Source of the DNA: Porphyra umbilicalis
Lineage: Eukaryota; Rhodophyta; Bangiophyceae; Bangiales; Bangiaceae
Length of the DNA: 64,000 nucleotides
Assembly: GCA_002049455.2 (NCBI GenBank)
Contig: KV918964.1
Location: 62,001 to 126,000, forward strand
Direction of reading: 5' to 3'
In this document: in pieces, positions 1-11,029 of the stretch
Layout of the letters: every line of letters begins with the position of its first letter
How positions within the stretch are numbered: position 1 is the first letter of the stretch
The notes under the pieces: model-generated
What the model saw: only the letters and a program-made list of their open reading frames with translations
Told to the model about the DNA's origin: nothing
Database searches by the model: none
Translations under genes and position numbers: made by a program

Positions 1-70
1 TCCTTTGAGGGAGTCTGGGGAGGGTTTTCCGAGGGTCCTTTGAGGGTGTCTGAGGAGGGTTTTCCGAGGG
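1..70. repeat. 35-bp tandem repeat, two units, cut by the window edge
   Basis: Positions 1-35 and 36-70 are two copies of a 35-bp unit (starting TCCTTTGAGGG, ending TTTTCCGAGGG) with two substitutions between them. A partial third unit may follow at 71-80. The array probably continues to the left of the window. Nothing recognisable lies between it and the start of the Ty3/gypsy homology at about 316. Confidence 0.85.
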
Positions 71-315
71 TCCGAGGGGAACGGATGGGATAAGAGGGTG
101 AGGCGTGAGTATCGCCTCGAGGCCTTCGACGCGGGCAAGTAAACTTCCGGTCACACAACTCGTGTTTGTCGCTCAGGGCGCCTTCCCCCGGTCGACGCCG
201 TGCGTGTGTGCTCTTCGGGGTTTCCTTCCGGGGCGGGTATTCCCCGACAGGACTACCCGGCGACACGGTTTGGCTCGCCCTCCCTCCAACTGGGTGGGGT
301 GGGCTGAGCGTGTTG

Positions 316-900
316 TCACACTTTGGTCGCCGCGAGGAAACGCAATGCGACCTCCTGAAGCGTTTGTTCGACATCCAATACGTGAAGAACATCTTCATCA
401 CTGGTTTTTCGGACCTTGTGCAAGCGCACGTTCGGGTCTTGAATGACCAATTCCCGGATCTGACTCTTTCCGAGACGGTTGCTCCCGCCCAGAAGTTCTG
501 AGCCGGCACCAACAAGCTGCGCTTGCAGCTCAAGATGTCCCGCCCAACGGCAATCAAAGTCGCTTACGCGACACAGGACAAGCGGACGACGACGGAACGA
601 CCGTTCCCACCGGCTCGCACCCCACCGCCCCCGCGGGCCGCCGTCCCTCAAGCCAATCGGGCTGACATTTGACAATTGTAACAAGCTGGGGCACTTTGCC
701 GCACAGTGTGCCGAACCACATTGCCCTCGCGAACGTCGCCAAGCTCCTATCGGCGTTCATGCCAATGCCGACGGTAACGTGGAAGAAGACGAAATTGGAA
801 CATCCGGCCGACTCCGTGGAGGACTCGAAAAACGCCTCGGCCGGGTGTCCGACTTGGGGTTGCCCGGCGGAACGCGAAAGAGTACGGTAACAAGATTGCT
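316..900 (+). pseudogene. gag 3' half, copy A (broken)
   Basis: Matches codons near 375 to the end of the copy B gag. The late capsid segment around 340-500 is recognisable, and a degenerate nucleocapsid region lies at 660-715. Breaks include TGA at 499-501 where copy B has TGG, and TGA at 670-672 where copy B has the first Cys codon of the zinc knuckle. The slippage-like sequence TCGAAAAACG that precedes the gag stop in copy B is retained at about 825-835, but the local reading frame has drifted. The capsid N-terminal half is absent. Confidence 0.85.
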
Positions 901-949
901 GCGCCGTGCCTGACGGCACTACGAGATCGCCGCCACGCTTGGCCCGTGC

Positions 950-3900
950 ATGCATGTGATGCGGAGCTGCTGCCCTGTACTTGACACGGGCGCCGGGGCG
1001 AACATAGCGCGAACTAGTGTTCTCCCTTCAAACTGGATGGCTCACGCCGAGGAGTTGACCACGCTTCCGCGCATCCGAGAGGCAAACAACAATCGTCTCG
1101 TGACGAAGTTTGCCATACATCTGTATGAAGACACCGGAGGTGTACGTCTATTTGACAGACTTCTCGCTTCCGACAACTTGTCAGTCCCGTGCATTTTTGG
1201 CACCGAGTTCATTGAACCAAACATTGGGGCAATTCTACCGCGTTTATGTATGATAGTCTGGCAGGAACACGTGCACTGCATGGAGGAACTGCTTCTGCCA
1301 ACGCCGATCTTGGCGTGTCTAGATGACAGTGCCTGGGACCGCCATTGGCAAGACAAACCCGCAAGTGTGCGAGCCTGTAAACAGGTCCGTGTCGACGGAC
1401 AACAAGATGAGTGGATCATGGCCACATGTGACACCCCTGGTATGGTTACCATCACACCGAAAACTCGGTTACGCCGACACCAGTCACTGGCGGTCGCCCG
1501 CGGCGTTGCCATCTTTAAGCCCGACGAACCCTTCTTAGTCAAGTTATGCAAATTTGGCAAGAACCAAGTCATTGTTCGCAAGAGCTCAACCTTGGGGTTT
1601 GCAGAACCCTATCAAGGGCCGATGTTGTCCGCCGCCTTAAAGGACAACAATCTGAACGATGGAACCGATACTTCATCGGACGACGCGAATCGTGACCCAC
1701 TCGAGGACCTCGACCTGAGTGAGGCTCCCGAGTATCTGCACAAGCAGATTCGAGAATTGCTCAGGACGCATTCGTCTATGTGGGATGGAACCCTTGGCGT
1801 CATCCGTTCTACGGATCACGACATCGTCACTCCTCCTGACGCTCTGCTCATACGCGCTCAACCCTATTGGACCGGGCCGTTCAAACGTCAGATCATCGCT
1901 GATCAGATCAACAAGATGTTGAAGCTCAACGTCATCGCCCCTAGCCACAGTGTTTGGGCAATCCCCGTGGTAATTGTACGGAAGAAGAACGGAAAAGCCC
2001 GATTCTGTGTCCAATATCATTGGTTAAACAACATCACCAAGAAGGATGCTTATCCCGTGCCTCGAATGAAGGACTCCCTCGACTCCTTGGGAGGTGCCCA
2101 GGTGTTCACGTCTCTCGACTGCACCGCGGGGTACTGGAAAGTGCCCGGTCGCAAGGACGACCAAGAGAAGACGGCGTTCACAACGCATTGTGGTATATAG
2201 CACTGGTGATCAATGCCTTTCGGCTTGACGAGCGCGCCTGCTACCTTTCAGCACGCGTTCGTTGTTATCCTCTCGGGCTTGAAGTGGCAGATATGCCTTG
2301 TATTTTTAGACGATGTCATCATCTTCTCCGCAAAGGCGTAACAACACGTCAAAGACGTTGATACGGTTCTGCACCGTCTGCAAGAAGCCGGGGTTACCCT
2401 GAGCTTGGAAACGTGCACATGATTCTCCGAAGAAGTCGAGTACCTCGGACACATTGTCCCCCCCGGGAAACTGCACGAGCATAACAAGAACGTGAATGCT
2501 CTGAAGCACGCCAAGTTCCTAACGACCAAGATCCAGGTGAAAATCTTTTTGGGCATGTGCAACGTCTATCGACGTTTTGTCAAGGACTTTGCAAAACGAG
2601 CAAAGCCCTTGAACTCCCTGACTAGGGCCGAGATTTCACTGGATCGACCACCATCGACGGACGTGACCATTGCCGCATTCGCAGACCTACAAAACGCACT
2701 ATTGCGCCCACCGGTACTTGCCTTGCCAAAGGCCGATCGGAAGCTCGTCGTCGACGGTGACGCATGCGCCGACCAGATTGGTTGTACACTTCTCCACGAG
2801 GAACCGGGCAAACTGCTTCATCCTGTCGGATATTGGAGCCGAGGCCTCACTGCTGCAGATCAAAACTACTCCACATCGGAGCGCGAATGCCTCGGCGCCG
2901 TGTGGGCTGCCCTCAAGTTGAGGCACTTCCTGGATGGGCAACGGTTCCTCATTCGAACGGATCACCAAGCACTTAGCTGGATTTACAGCGCGACTGACTC
3001 AAGCGGAGACGCTTGATGCGATGGCGACTTCGCCTCTCCGAATATATGTTAGATATGGTTTATAAACCTGTTGCATAGCACCACTTGCCTGACTTCCTGT
3101 CGCGCGCCTCTACGGTAACGCCGCAAGAAGATATCCATGATAATATACCCTGCCTCGCATTGACTGAGACGGCCAACGGCTTAAGAACGGGGAGGTACAC
3201 GGGTACTGACACACCGGAACCGGTGGAGTTCCACGATGTTGTCGAAGCACAACAAACAGACGACTACTGTGTCGAGATGTCCACTCGCGTGGAGCGCGGA
3301 GCGGCCAAGGCCTTCTTTCGCAACGAGCATCACGCTCTGTATCGCCGGACGCCTTCCGGCAACCAATTGGTCAAAACAAAATCATTACGCGAACGCTTCT
3401 TGACGCTCGAGAACCACGCGACAGTGGCAGCCCATCCCGGTATGAACAGGATGTATTACACCATGCGAAAGGCATATAAGTGGCCTTCGATGGAAACGGA
3501 CAACAACACCAACATCACGAAGTGCACAACTTGTGCCCAAAACGGCGTCGCCTTGCGGCGACACACCACGCCCTTGACGCTGTTTCCGGCTACTGAGCCT
3601 CTCACGGAGCTGTCCGTTGACATCTTTGGGACCATCCCGGCCTTCAAGAAGTGCAATCGCTTCATCTTGGTTATCACTGACCGCTTTGCCAAGCTCACCA
3701 AGTGTGTCGCCTGACGGCGAATTACGGCCATGTCCGTGGCTTCAGCCATCATTGACGCGTGGGTGTCCACCTACGGGCCACCGGACCGGATCCTATCGGA
3801 CCAAGGGCCCCAGTTCATGTCGAACTTCTTCATCGCTGTGATGAAAATTCTTTGCATTGAAGCGGTTCGCACCACGGTGGATCATCCCCAAACCAATGGG

Positions 3901-5297
3901 CAATTTGAACGGTACAACCGTACCATGGCTACTCAGCTGCGACACTACGTCGCCGACGACCCATCACTACGGGACGAGCTTCTCTCGGTAATCACCATGG
4001 AATATAATAGCCAACCGCACCAGTCTACGGGTATCGCTCCATTTGAGCTCGTCATCTCAAGGCGGATCCCCAACCTCACGGTTCGCAACTTGTCCCCGGG
4101 CACTCCGCTGACCAAAAAGGGAACGCTCAAAGATGGGTCACCCCTAGCTCGCAAACGCGACTTCATGGCCGGCCTGCGCAAGCAGATCCCCATCGTAGTC
4201 GAGGCCTTGCGTAAGAAGCAACAACGTTACAAACGTTTTCTCGGCCATCGGGTCGCAACCTGTAATGCGGACGTCAAGATCGGTGACTACGTATACCCGA
4301 CCAAACACGATCGGCAAAACAAGCTGCAAAGCAAAGCCATTGGACCCTTCGTGGTCATTGACGCAGATGCGGATTCCTCCACGTTTGTCATTGACATTGA
4401 CGGGGAGAAAAAACGTGTTAGCAGTGACCAGGTCACCCCAGCTCCTCGTCCAACGACGACGGACACGGTTCCACACCCCTGCCAGATGGTCTTGACCAAC
4501 GCAAGCCACCCCCGAAAACTGCGGACGAGTATGTGGTTGACTAACTCTTAGGCTTACGCCAAACTGGCGACAGCTATAGCGCTAAGGTGCGCTGGTACGA
4601 CGACGGGTCGAAAGACGCCACCTGAGAACCCCTGGAGAACCTCCCACGCAACCTGGTGGTGCGCTTCTTTCGACAGACGAGGAAGCATGTACCGGGGTAC
4701 GAATGGCAAACGCCAACACGGCGAAGTCGCCGACAAGCCGGGCTCACAACCGTGGCCAACATCGTCATGGACTCGACGTGGATACCCACTATCCAACATG
4801 TCCTTGTTACCGGTGACGGAGTTATCCATGCCAATGTCTCGTTGAGAGATTAAACTACCACCGCCGCAATTAAGGAAGTAACTCCTGTTGCGTGGCTCAA
4901 GTCGACCTTGCCGTCCATGACGCGCAACTTTGCGTATGACGCCCACCTTGCTTTGCGGCATTTTCCTCGGCTCAATCGTGAGTACGGTCCGTAGACATAT
5001 GTGTGGCCAAAAACCGCACAAGAGACACTGATCGGGAGCGATCCCTCTGTGCCAGTGCTCCCCAACGGGTTTCTCGTACCCCCAGGACAACACTTGGACT
5101 CAGTCCTTCAATGCCTGGTGACAACCACAGAGAAAGCAACCGTGGTGATATCGCAATGGACCAACACCAGTTGGTACGCTACAGCCATACGCGCATGTTT
5201 CGAGTACCATGTACTTTCATCAACAGATGCGAGAGATGCAAATCCCACACCATGGGCCATGGTGGCCTGCCACTTCCTTTATCGCTATGATGACTGA
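950..5297 (+). pseudogene. pol polyprotein, copy A (protease-RT-RNase H-integrase-chromodomain, broken)
   Basis: Reads parallel to the intact pol at 55253-59854. The protease LDTGAG motif sits near 980, the RT active site reads FLDD near 2305 instead of YLDD, RNase H is at about 2740-3010, and the integrase zinc finger and core are at 3410-3960. In-frame stops relative to copy B are TAG 2198-2200 (from Tyr), TAA 2338-2340 (from Glu), TGA 2420-2422 (from Trp), TGA 3712-3714 (from Leu), TGA 4623-4625 (from Trp) and TAG near 4995 (from Tyr). A 2-bp insertion near 3005 and a 1-bp deletion near 4480 shift the frame. The post-chromodomain tail is still legible at 5001-5297. No functional product is expected. 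Confidence 0.92.
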
Positions 5298-5309
5298 CAG
5301 GAAACTGCG

Positions 5310-5570
5310 AAGTAGATACGCCAAGTGTACGCGGGAGCGCGGTTGCGGACGCAAATGTCGTACAGACTCTGGTCAGCAATGACCGAGATCCCATCGACCA
5401 CCTCGGTCGGGCCAACATGCGCGTAGAACGAGCCGCGAGGCTGAGGCTAACATCCATCTCAGGGTCGGTGGACCGATCGACATCGGGTCCGTCACCTGCA
5501 GCGGCGTGAGCTACGTGCGCCTCGCCGGAGGCATTGCCGCCGTCCACTGCCATCGCCAAGGGATCAACCA
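5310..5570 (-). pseudogene. Remnant of the antisense ORF, copy A
   Basis: On the minus strand this stretch resembles the N-terminal 100 or so codons of the antisense ORF of copy B (59997-61955). An AMAVDGG-like start, a block with Cys/Ser-Ala/Thr-Asp-Pro-Glu, and a segment matching the Val-Asp-Gly-Val-Pro-Arg-Val-Thr region (B 61750-61800) are all recognisable. The rest of the ORF is deleted, with the deletion joining a point just after the pol stop to B position about 61700. Its presence in the same place and orientation shows the antisense ORF is ancestral to both copies. Confidence 0.75.
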
Positions 5571-5619
5571 TGCTGGTACCTGGGTATACACCCTTACCGC
5601 CTCCGTACGTAACCGCAAG

Positions 5620-6470
5620 GCAAACTGCCCGAGTCGCCGGCCATCGACGCCCGCGCCGCAAAGCAAATCGCCCGCATCGCAGGCCGGTGCCGCCCTTGCC
5701 CGCCTTTCAGGCACTCGACGCCCGCGCCCCGAGGCGAATCGCCCGCGTCGCCGGCCGTTGCCGCCCTTGCCCGCGCCGAAAGAAAATCCGCCCGCGCTGC
5801 AACAAAATTCTCCCTCGCCACCGGCTGTTGTCAACTTGGCCGCACGGAAAAAAGCGCCCGCGCCCCAAGGAGAATCACCCGCGCCGCCAGGAGAACCGCC
5901 CACGCCGCCGGCTGTTGCCGCCCTCGCCCGCGTTGCCGGCCCAAGACGCCCGCGCCGGGAGGCGAATCGCCCGCGCCGCCAGGCAAGTCAACCGCGCCAC
6001 CAGGCGAACCGCTCGCGCCGCCGTTCGTCGCCTTCCGCGCCGCAAGGCGACCTGTTCGTGCCCCCGGCCTTGCCGCTCGTGCCGTCGCCGCGCTTAGCCG
6101 CCGGGCGCGCCGCCCGCACCGCCGGCTTTGCCGCCCTGGCCGCCCTTGTGCCTTGCCGCCAGGCACGCCGCCCGCATCGCCGGCCTTGCCGCCGTTTCCG
6201 TCCTTGCGCCTTGCCGCCGGGCACGCCGCCCGCGTTTCCGACCTTGCCGCACTCGTGCCTTGCCGCCGGGCACGCCGCCCGCGTGGCCGACCTTGCCGCC
6301 CTTGCGCTTTGCCGCCCTTGCGCTTTGCCGCCCTTGCCGCCCTTGCGCCTTGCCGCACTTGCCGCCCTTGCGTCTTGCCGCCGTTGCCGCCCTTGCGCCG
6401 CTGCCGCCGCCGGGCACGTCGCCCCCGGCCGCCTCGCTCCCCCCCCCCCCCCCCACACTCATCGGGTCCT
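5620..6470. repeat. GCC/CTTGCCGCC-rich degenerate minisatellite in the copy A 3' region
   Basis: Imperfect short repeats built on CTTGCCGCC, GGGCACGCCGCCCGC and GCGCCTTGCCGCC fill this region. Long open frames on both strands arise from the repeat and encode only Ala/Pro/Arg or Gly/Arg runs. Copy B has a shorter version of the same minisatellite at 61980-62150, upstream of the antisense ORF start, so this is an expanded untranslated or N-terminal region rather than a separate gene. Confidence 0.75.
6439..6454. repeat. Poly-C run (16 nt)
   Basis: Uninterrupted run of 16 C in the 3' region of copy A. Copy B has only a short C run at the equivalent place. Confidence 0.9.
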
Positions 6471-6623
6471 TGACCTCGCGGTTGGCCACCTCGCGGTAGA
6501 GCGCCCCAACTCAAGCATTGCCGCTAGGCCTCAACCTATGCGCGAGCACAATGGCACGGGATGGCCCCGTGCCGACAAACGCAGACCCGCGCAAGACACG
6601 GTGGTAACCGGCCGCAGGGTACA

Positions 6624-6625
<2 letters not shown>

Positions 6626-6656
<31 letters not shown>
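6626..6656. repeat. Poly-C run (31 nt)
   Basis: Uninterrupted run of 31 C between the minisatellite and the 3' LTR of copy A. Its length may be unreliable in the assembly. Confidence 0.9.
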
Positions 6657-7116
6657 ATCGGTAACACGTACCCGCGTCCCGGCTTTCGCCTTTTCGCCGG
6701 GGTAGTCAGACCCCGAGGAAGCTGGCGCCACACGGCACCCACGATGGTCACCCCAGCACGTCCTGCTCGACGCGCCGCCGCGAACACGGGTCTAAAACCT
6801 GGCCCCCGCCCCCGCCCTCGCACCCACGTACCCACACGCGTGGAACCGCCTGCGCGGGCATGCCTACGCGTACGCGTCCATCTGACTCGCAGCGCAAGCT
6901 GCCCGCCACGCACGCGCGCGCGTGCGTGATCGGACGGTCGCGGCCGACGCCGGCGAACCGCCACCTCTCCTCGATCGGGACGGATCGGCGCCCCTTCACA
7001 ACTCCCGCCGCCCGAGCGGTTACGCCCGCGCGGGCCCGTAAGAGTCTGCCATCGCCCAATCGGGTTTCACAATCCACGGATCTTACCGGGACGGTTCGAA
7101 TCTCGCATTGGTGGTA

Positions 7117-7501
7117 TGTAGCAAATCTTCACCCGAAACTGGCAATTTGCCCCCTGACCTGGCCAAAGTCCACGTACTGTGGGAATTGGCCTGTGGCATG
7201 ACCTTCGGGAGGTTACTTTCGCAATGGTTTTTTTTATTGTTTGTTTGCTTGCCTGTCTTATCTGTCTCCCGGCATTCATTACGATCGCTTGTGATCGGAC
7301 GGTCGATCGACCAGTGCCCTCGTTCTTATGAAATCACCATGGGTCCGACGTCGCCGTCGTGGGCACCACCCGGCTCCCCATCGGATGCCCTTCAACAAAA
7401 CGACTTTCTTCCTCGCCGCACTGGCGATAGAACTCGCTTTGTTGCTTAGCTACGGTCGGTCTCAGTACACTGGTAATTGCACCAACATGATTATTACCGC
7501 A
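7117..7501 (+). repeat. 3' LTR of Ty3/gypsy copy A
   Basis: About 385 bp, beginning TGTAGC and ending ACCGCA, aligned along its whole length with the two LTRs of copy B (53120-53512 and 62935-63326). It is clearly more diverged than they are from each other. The internal sequence just upstream (GGGACGGTTCGAATCTCGC) is also shared with copy B. The short ORF seen in the copy B LTRs is frameshifted here by one extra base near 7400. Confidence 0.9.
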
Positions 7502-7574
7502 CAGGGTGTCATATTACCGGAGCGCATATGTGCGGATATCGACTGTACAAATCTTACCGGGGAACGAGCGCCGC

Positions 7575-10442
7575 TCAACCATAGGACATGCATCGTTGGC
7601 TGCCCCTTACAGCACGATGTGGGAACGTTGCCTCCTGATCGGCGGTGTGTCCATTTCTGGGGAAAGTGCTATACTTCCTGACAAAGTTGTCCGATGTCGA
7701 CCAACAGTTGATACCCCTCTCGGAAGAGCTTTCCTTTAAAGTAGCACCCAGGAGTACCTGTGTTTCATCATGTTCGTCGCGTTCTACCGATCGTTCCGAG
7801 AGGTTGCCTGAGGCGCCCCATGTGTCGATCAAGATTTGGTGATTGGCGTCATTTGTTTGATCTTTACAACGCTCAGCTGTCGTACTGGCATTAATAGCTA
7901 CGGTCGATTGCCCAGCTGCCAATTGACCCTCTTAGGTTGGATGACTGCATACTAATTGTGTATCGACTTCTTTTGACGTTTCCTCTGAATCAAGTACGGT
8001 TTCCGGACGAGGATAACTCGAACACACTGTCATGCGTCAGATGCAGTCTTCGGGACACGACGCCCCTATTTGGTGGGCGCCAGTGGCGTGGGACGGAAAA
8101 CACGCCGTTTTGTACCGACGCCTAGTCTCTGTGATCCGGAATATGAAAATTAGAGCAGTACGACAGAAAACGATATCCGAATATGAATGAAGTATCTTTC
8201 GAAAATGTATACGGATAGCCGTGAAGATGCGCTGAAGAACTTCTTTCATTTGATCTGGTACACTTCCGCCGGATTGTCCCAGCGGCCATGAAGTACGCTT
8301 CCATGAGCTACCCCAGAGATCATCCTGACGAGAGAGAAGAACGATTCCCAAGAAAACCCGAGACACTATCATCGGCGCGATCCTCAAGCAAGGTATATGA
8401 AAAATGCACAACCATGTTTCCCCGCATGTTGTGCGGCATGCTTTCCGCGGCCAATTCGTGACAGTATTGTAGCACACATACGGAGACAGCTCCTGCGCTC
8501 ATGTCACAGATGGCTGCATGACTGTCACACATTTTGTTTTTTGGGAACTTTTTACTGTCTGGTACGTAAGGTCTTCTCCAAAAACGATAAGGCAGACAGC
8601 CTGATTTCTGGGATGCCAGTCGCCCGCGATGGCTTCTATATGCCATGTTGTTCGGTCCCCCTTCCGAATTTCCTGTAGAATCACGCTGCAGGAAATTTCT
8701 GCGGCCAACCTACACGACTGGGTGCGGTATATTCTCTAATTTATAAGCCGTACGACCTATTGCCATTTGCTCATGTCAAAACATCGAGCATGGCTTTTAG
8801 CAGTGCTGTGGTGTCGTACCGCGAGTTACACATTGGAAAGCCTTTCTATGTTTTACTCGGTTTTTTCCATACACGAGCCGTGCGGTTTCCTCGGAAATCT
8901 TCTGGGATGCGCTCGCGAAGAACATCGCAGAGATGGCCTTGGGACCAATTCTTTGTTTTTTCTTGGAGCGCATCGTACCAGATGCACCTCCAACCATTAT
9001 GAAGGAAAGAAAACGCGAAGAATGGAAAAGTGGCTTTACCTCTCAGCGCGGAAAGTAGTGAAAAGAAAACAAACGCACACTGTGGAAACAATCGACAATC
9101 AAAATAGAGTGCCTTCCCAGAGGGTGGCCGCCAGCATCTACTTCATGCCAGTCGGGACAATAAGAGGCAAGTTCAGTCGGCCTCTTCATCAGGCTACTCA
9201 CCCTCCCGCACTTCAAGGTCCTTCATTTCATCGTGCATGGACTGAACTATGGCCTTGCGTGCTTCTGCGCTCTCGGGTCGCAGATACTTTGGATAATCTT
9301 TCGCTTCGATGTAGCGCTTCAGACACAGCACACCCGCCGTCCGTACCGTGTTCAACACCTCGCTTGGCTCCATCAGGAGTTGCTCAGCAATGATCCCAGC
9401 CGCTGTCCTAGGAAGGTCCAAACGACGCTCCGTCCTTGTATCGCCCTCTTTGAGGATCAACTGGTAGCCGATGCTTCTGTCCTGTGCGATTGGGTCGGAG
9501 AAGCCATCATCTGCCCCTTCCCTCATCATTGGATGCTGGCGTCGACACAACGCGCTCGATCGAGGCACGCTACACTTACAAATCCATGTACACAACAAGA
9601 GTTCTGTAACCGAGCAGTCGGGCAGAGTTTTGGCGTCGGTTCACCTTATACCGAAGAGAATTTAGAAGGGACGTTGTGACTTCGCGTCGCTTACTGGACA
9701 GATTGGCTGCTTCGTAGTTGATCTGAGAAGCCGCCTTCTCCACGGTCCTCTGAATCAGCATGCGTAGGTAGCGATTCCCGTCCTTTTTAGGGCCGTGCAA
9801 GTGCCCAGTGGGCACCATTCAGGAGGTGCAGTCGAGTTCGAGGGCGCCCCCATTGGGTGCAGCACTGGCAGAGTCGGATGGATTGGCAGGGGTGGCGCCC
9901 ATCGTACTGATCTTGCGCAGCTGTGCCTGCCCGTACTTCATGAAGATGGAGCATACTGTGTCCTGTGTTCAAGATACATGGACGATGGTCAAGCAGGTAA
10001 CCACGAGGAGTGTTAGAAGCCGCGTGGGAGTACCGAATGTTTCACATCGTACATCGTCATCTCAAGCGTTCAACTTTCTCCCGCGTCCGCCTCGCTCCTG
10101 CCCCAAGCGTACCCCGTAATCGTTCCACATTGAGGCATGAAATACGCGTGAAGTACCTTTCCTGTTGGGCGTGGTTATAGGCAACACCATACTGGCTCCA
10201 CTGTCATCGTTCGCCATACTGGACGCAGCGAGCGCGAATTCTCGCACAGAGCCAGCAGAACAAAAAGCACGGGGGTGTCGATGGTCTACCGATCGCAGAT
10301 CGGTGTGACACACCGCCTGTACATGTCGGGCATCCTCTAGCAGTGGCACGCCCGCAGCGATTTCGTACAGCGAGGGAGCAGCGAGAACGAATGGGAGATT
10401 GTGTGCCGGATAACCGAGCTCAGACGGGTTGATCAAGACCAT
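7575..10442 (-). pseudogene. Possible multi-exon minus-strand gene of unknown function
   Basis: This lower-GC block holds a series of short minus-strand open segments with protein-like composition: about 10442-10062, 9930-9830, 9790-9580, 9560-9194, 9000-8800, 8710-8500 and 7922-7640. The clearest, 9560-9194, is charged and helical (Arg-Thr-Ala-Ala-Gly-Ile-Ile-Ala-Glu-Gln-Leu, then Ser-Glu-Val-Leu-Asn-Thr-Val-Arg). Segments lie in different frames separated by 50-200 bp with plausible GT/AG borders, which fits a spliced gene or a decayed one. I recognise no family. Alternatives are an old transposon gene or chance open frames. Confidence 0.3.
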
Positions 10443-11029
10443 GTACTTTCTACATCATCGAGGGAGCTGAGTGACGTGTTCTGAATTCTTAAACTATGAT
10501 GCCCCCCACACGCCAACTGTGGAGCTTCTATTACAGTCTTCCCAATTCTGGCCGATCCAGACAAGAACAACCTACAGTCCGCACAACTTCTGATTGGTTG
10601 ACAGGTCGTATCCGGCCGGATGGATGGCTGTCGTGCATCTGTTCTGCACAGTTGTTCTAGTCGGGATCGGCCAAAATTGGGGAGACTGCAATATTTCGCG
10701 TACCTTCCGGATGCCTGTTACGAGCCGCGGAGAGGAAAAGACGCGGGTGCCACTTGAATTCAAAGGTAAGAGGAAGAAGTACGGAGGAATAGTGGTCAAC
10801 GTTTTGCACGCAGAATTGTACATATTCCACCCTTCAGCAGCAGCTGTCAGTCCGGCTGCAATGCACGTCCACCTGGATCTCCTGATATCCTGTAAGATCC
10901 TGCGGCCGACTACTACAGTGGTCGTGGCCGGTTGAGGCGGCGTTCGCCGCACACCTCGACCGCTCCCTCGCTGACCCCTACATCTGGAAGTCTGTGGCAA
11001 GCGGCGGGGTGAACGGGCGCGGCACCGAC
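10443..11029. other. No gene seen
   Basis: About 590 bp of mixed sequence between the possible minus-strand gene and the satellite. A short open frame at 10594-10935 has no recognisable motif. No RNA gene or terminal repeat was seen. Confidence 0.4.

Larger units (their letters stand above)
316..7501 (+). mobile_element. Ty3/gypsy LTR retrotransposon copy A, 5'-truncated and decayed
   Basis: Closely related in order and sequence to the intact copy at 53120-63326. Homology starts abruptly in the middle of gag at about 316 and runs through pol to about 5310. It then jumps to the start-proximal part of the antisense ORF (about 1.8 kb of copy B, roughly 59870-61700, is missing) and ends in a 3' LTR at 7117-7501. 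There is no 5' LTR, leader or gag N-terminus in the window, so copy A was truncated by recombination or deletion. Many nonsense changes and several frameshifts make it non-autonomous. Confidence 0.9.

Noticed and set aside
5506-6705. Plus-strand 399-codon open frame and its minus-strand counterparts
   Set aside because: Generated by the CTTGCCGCC minisatellite and poly-C runs in the 3' region of the decayed retroelement.
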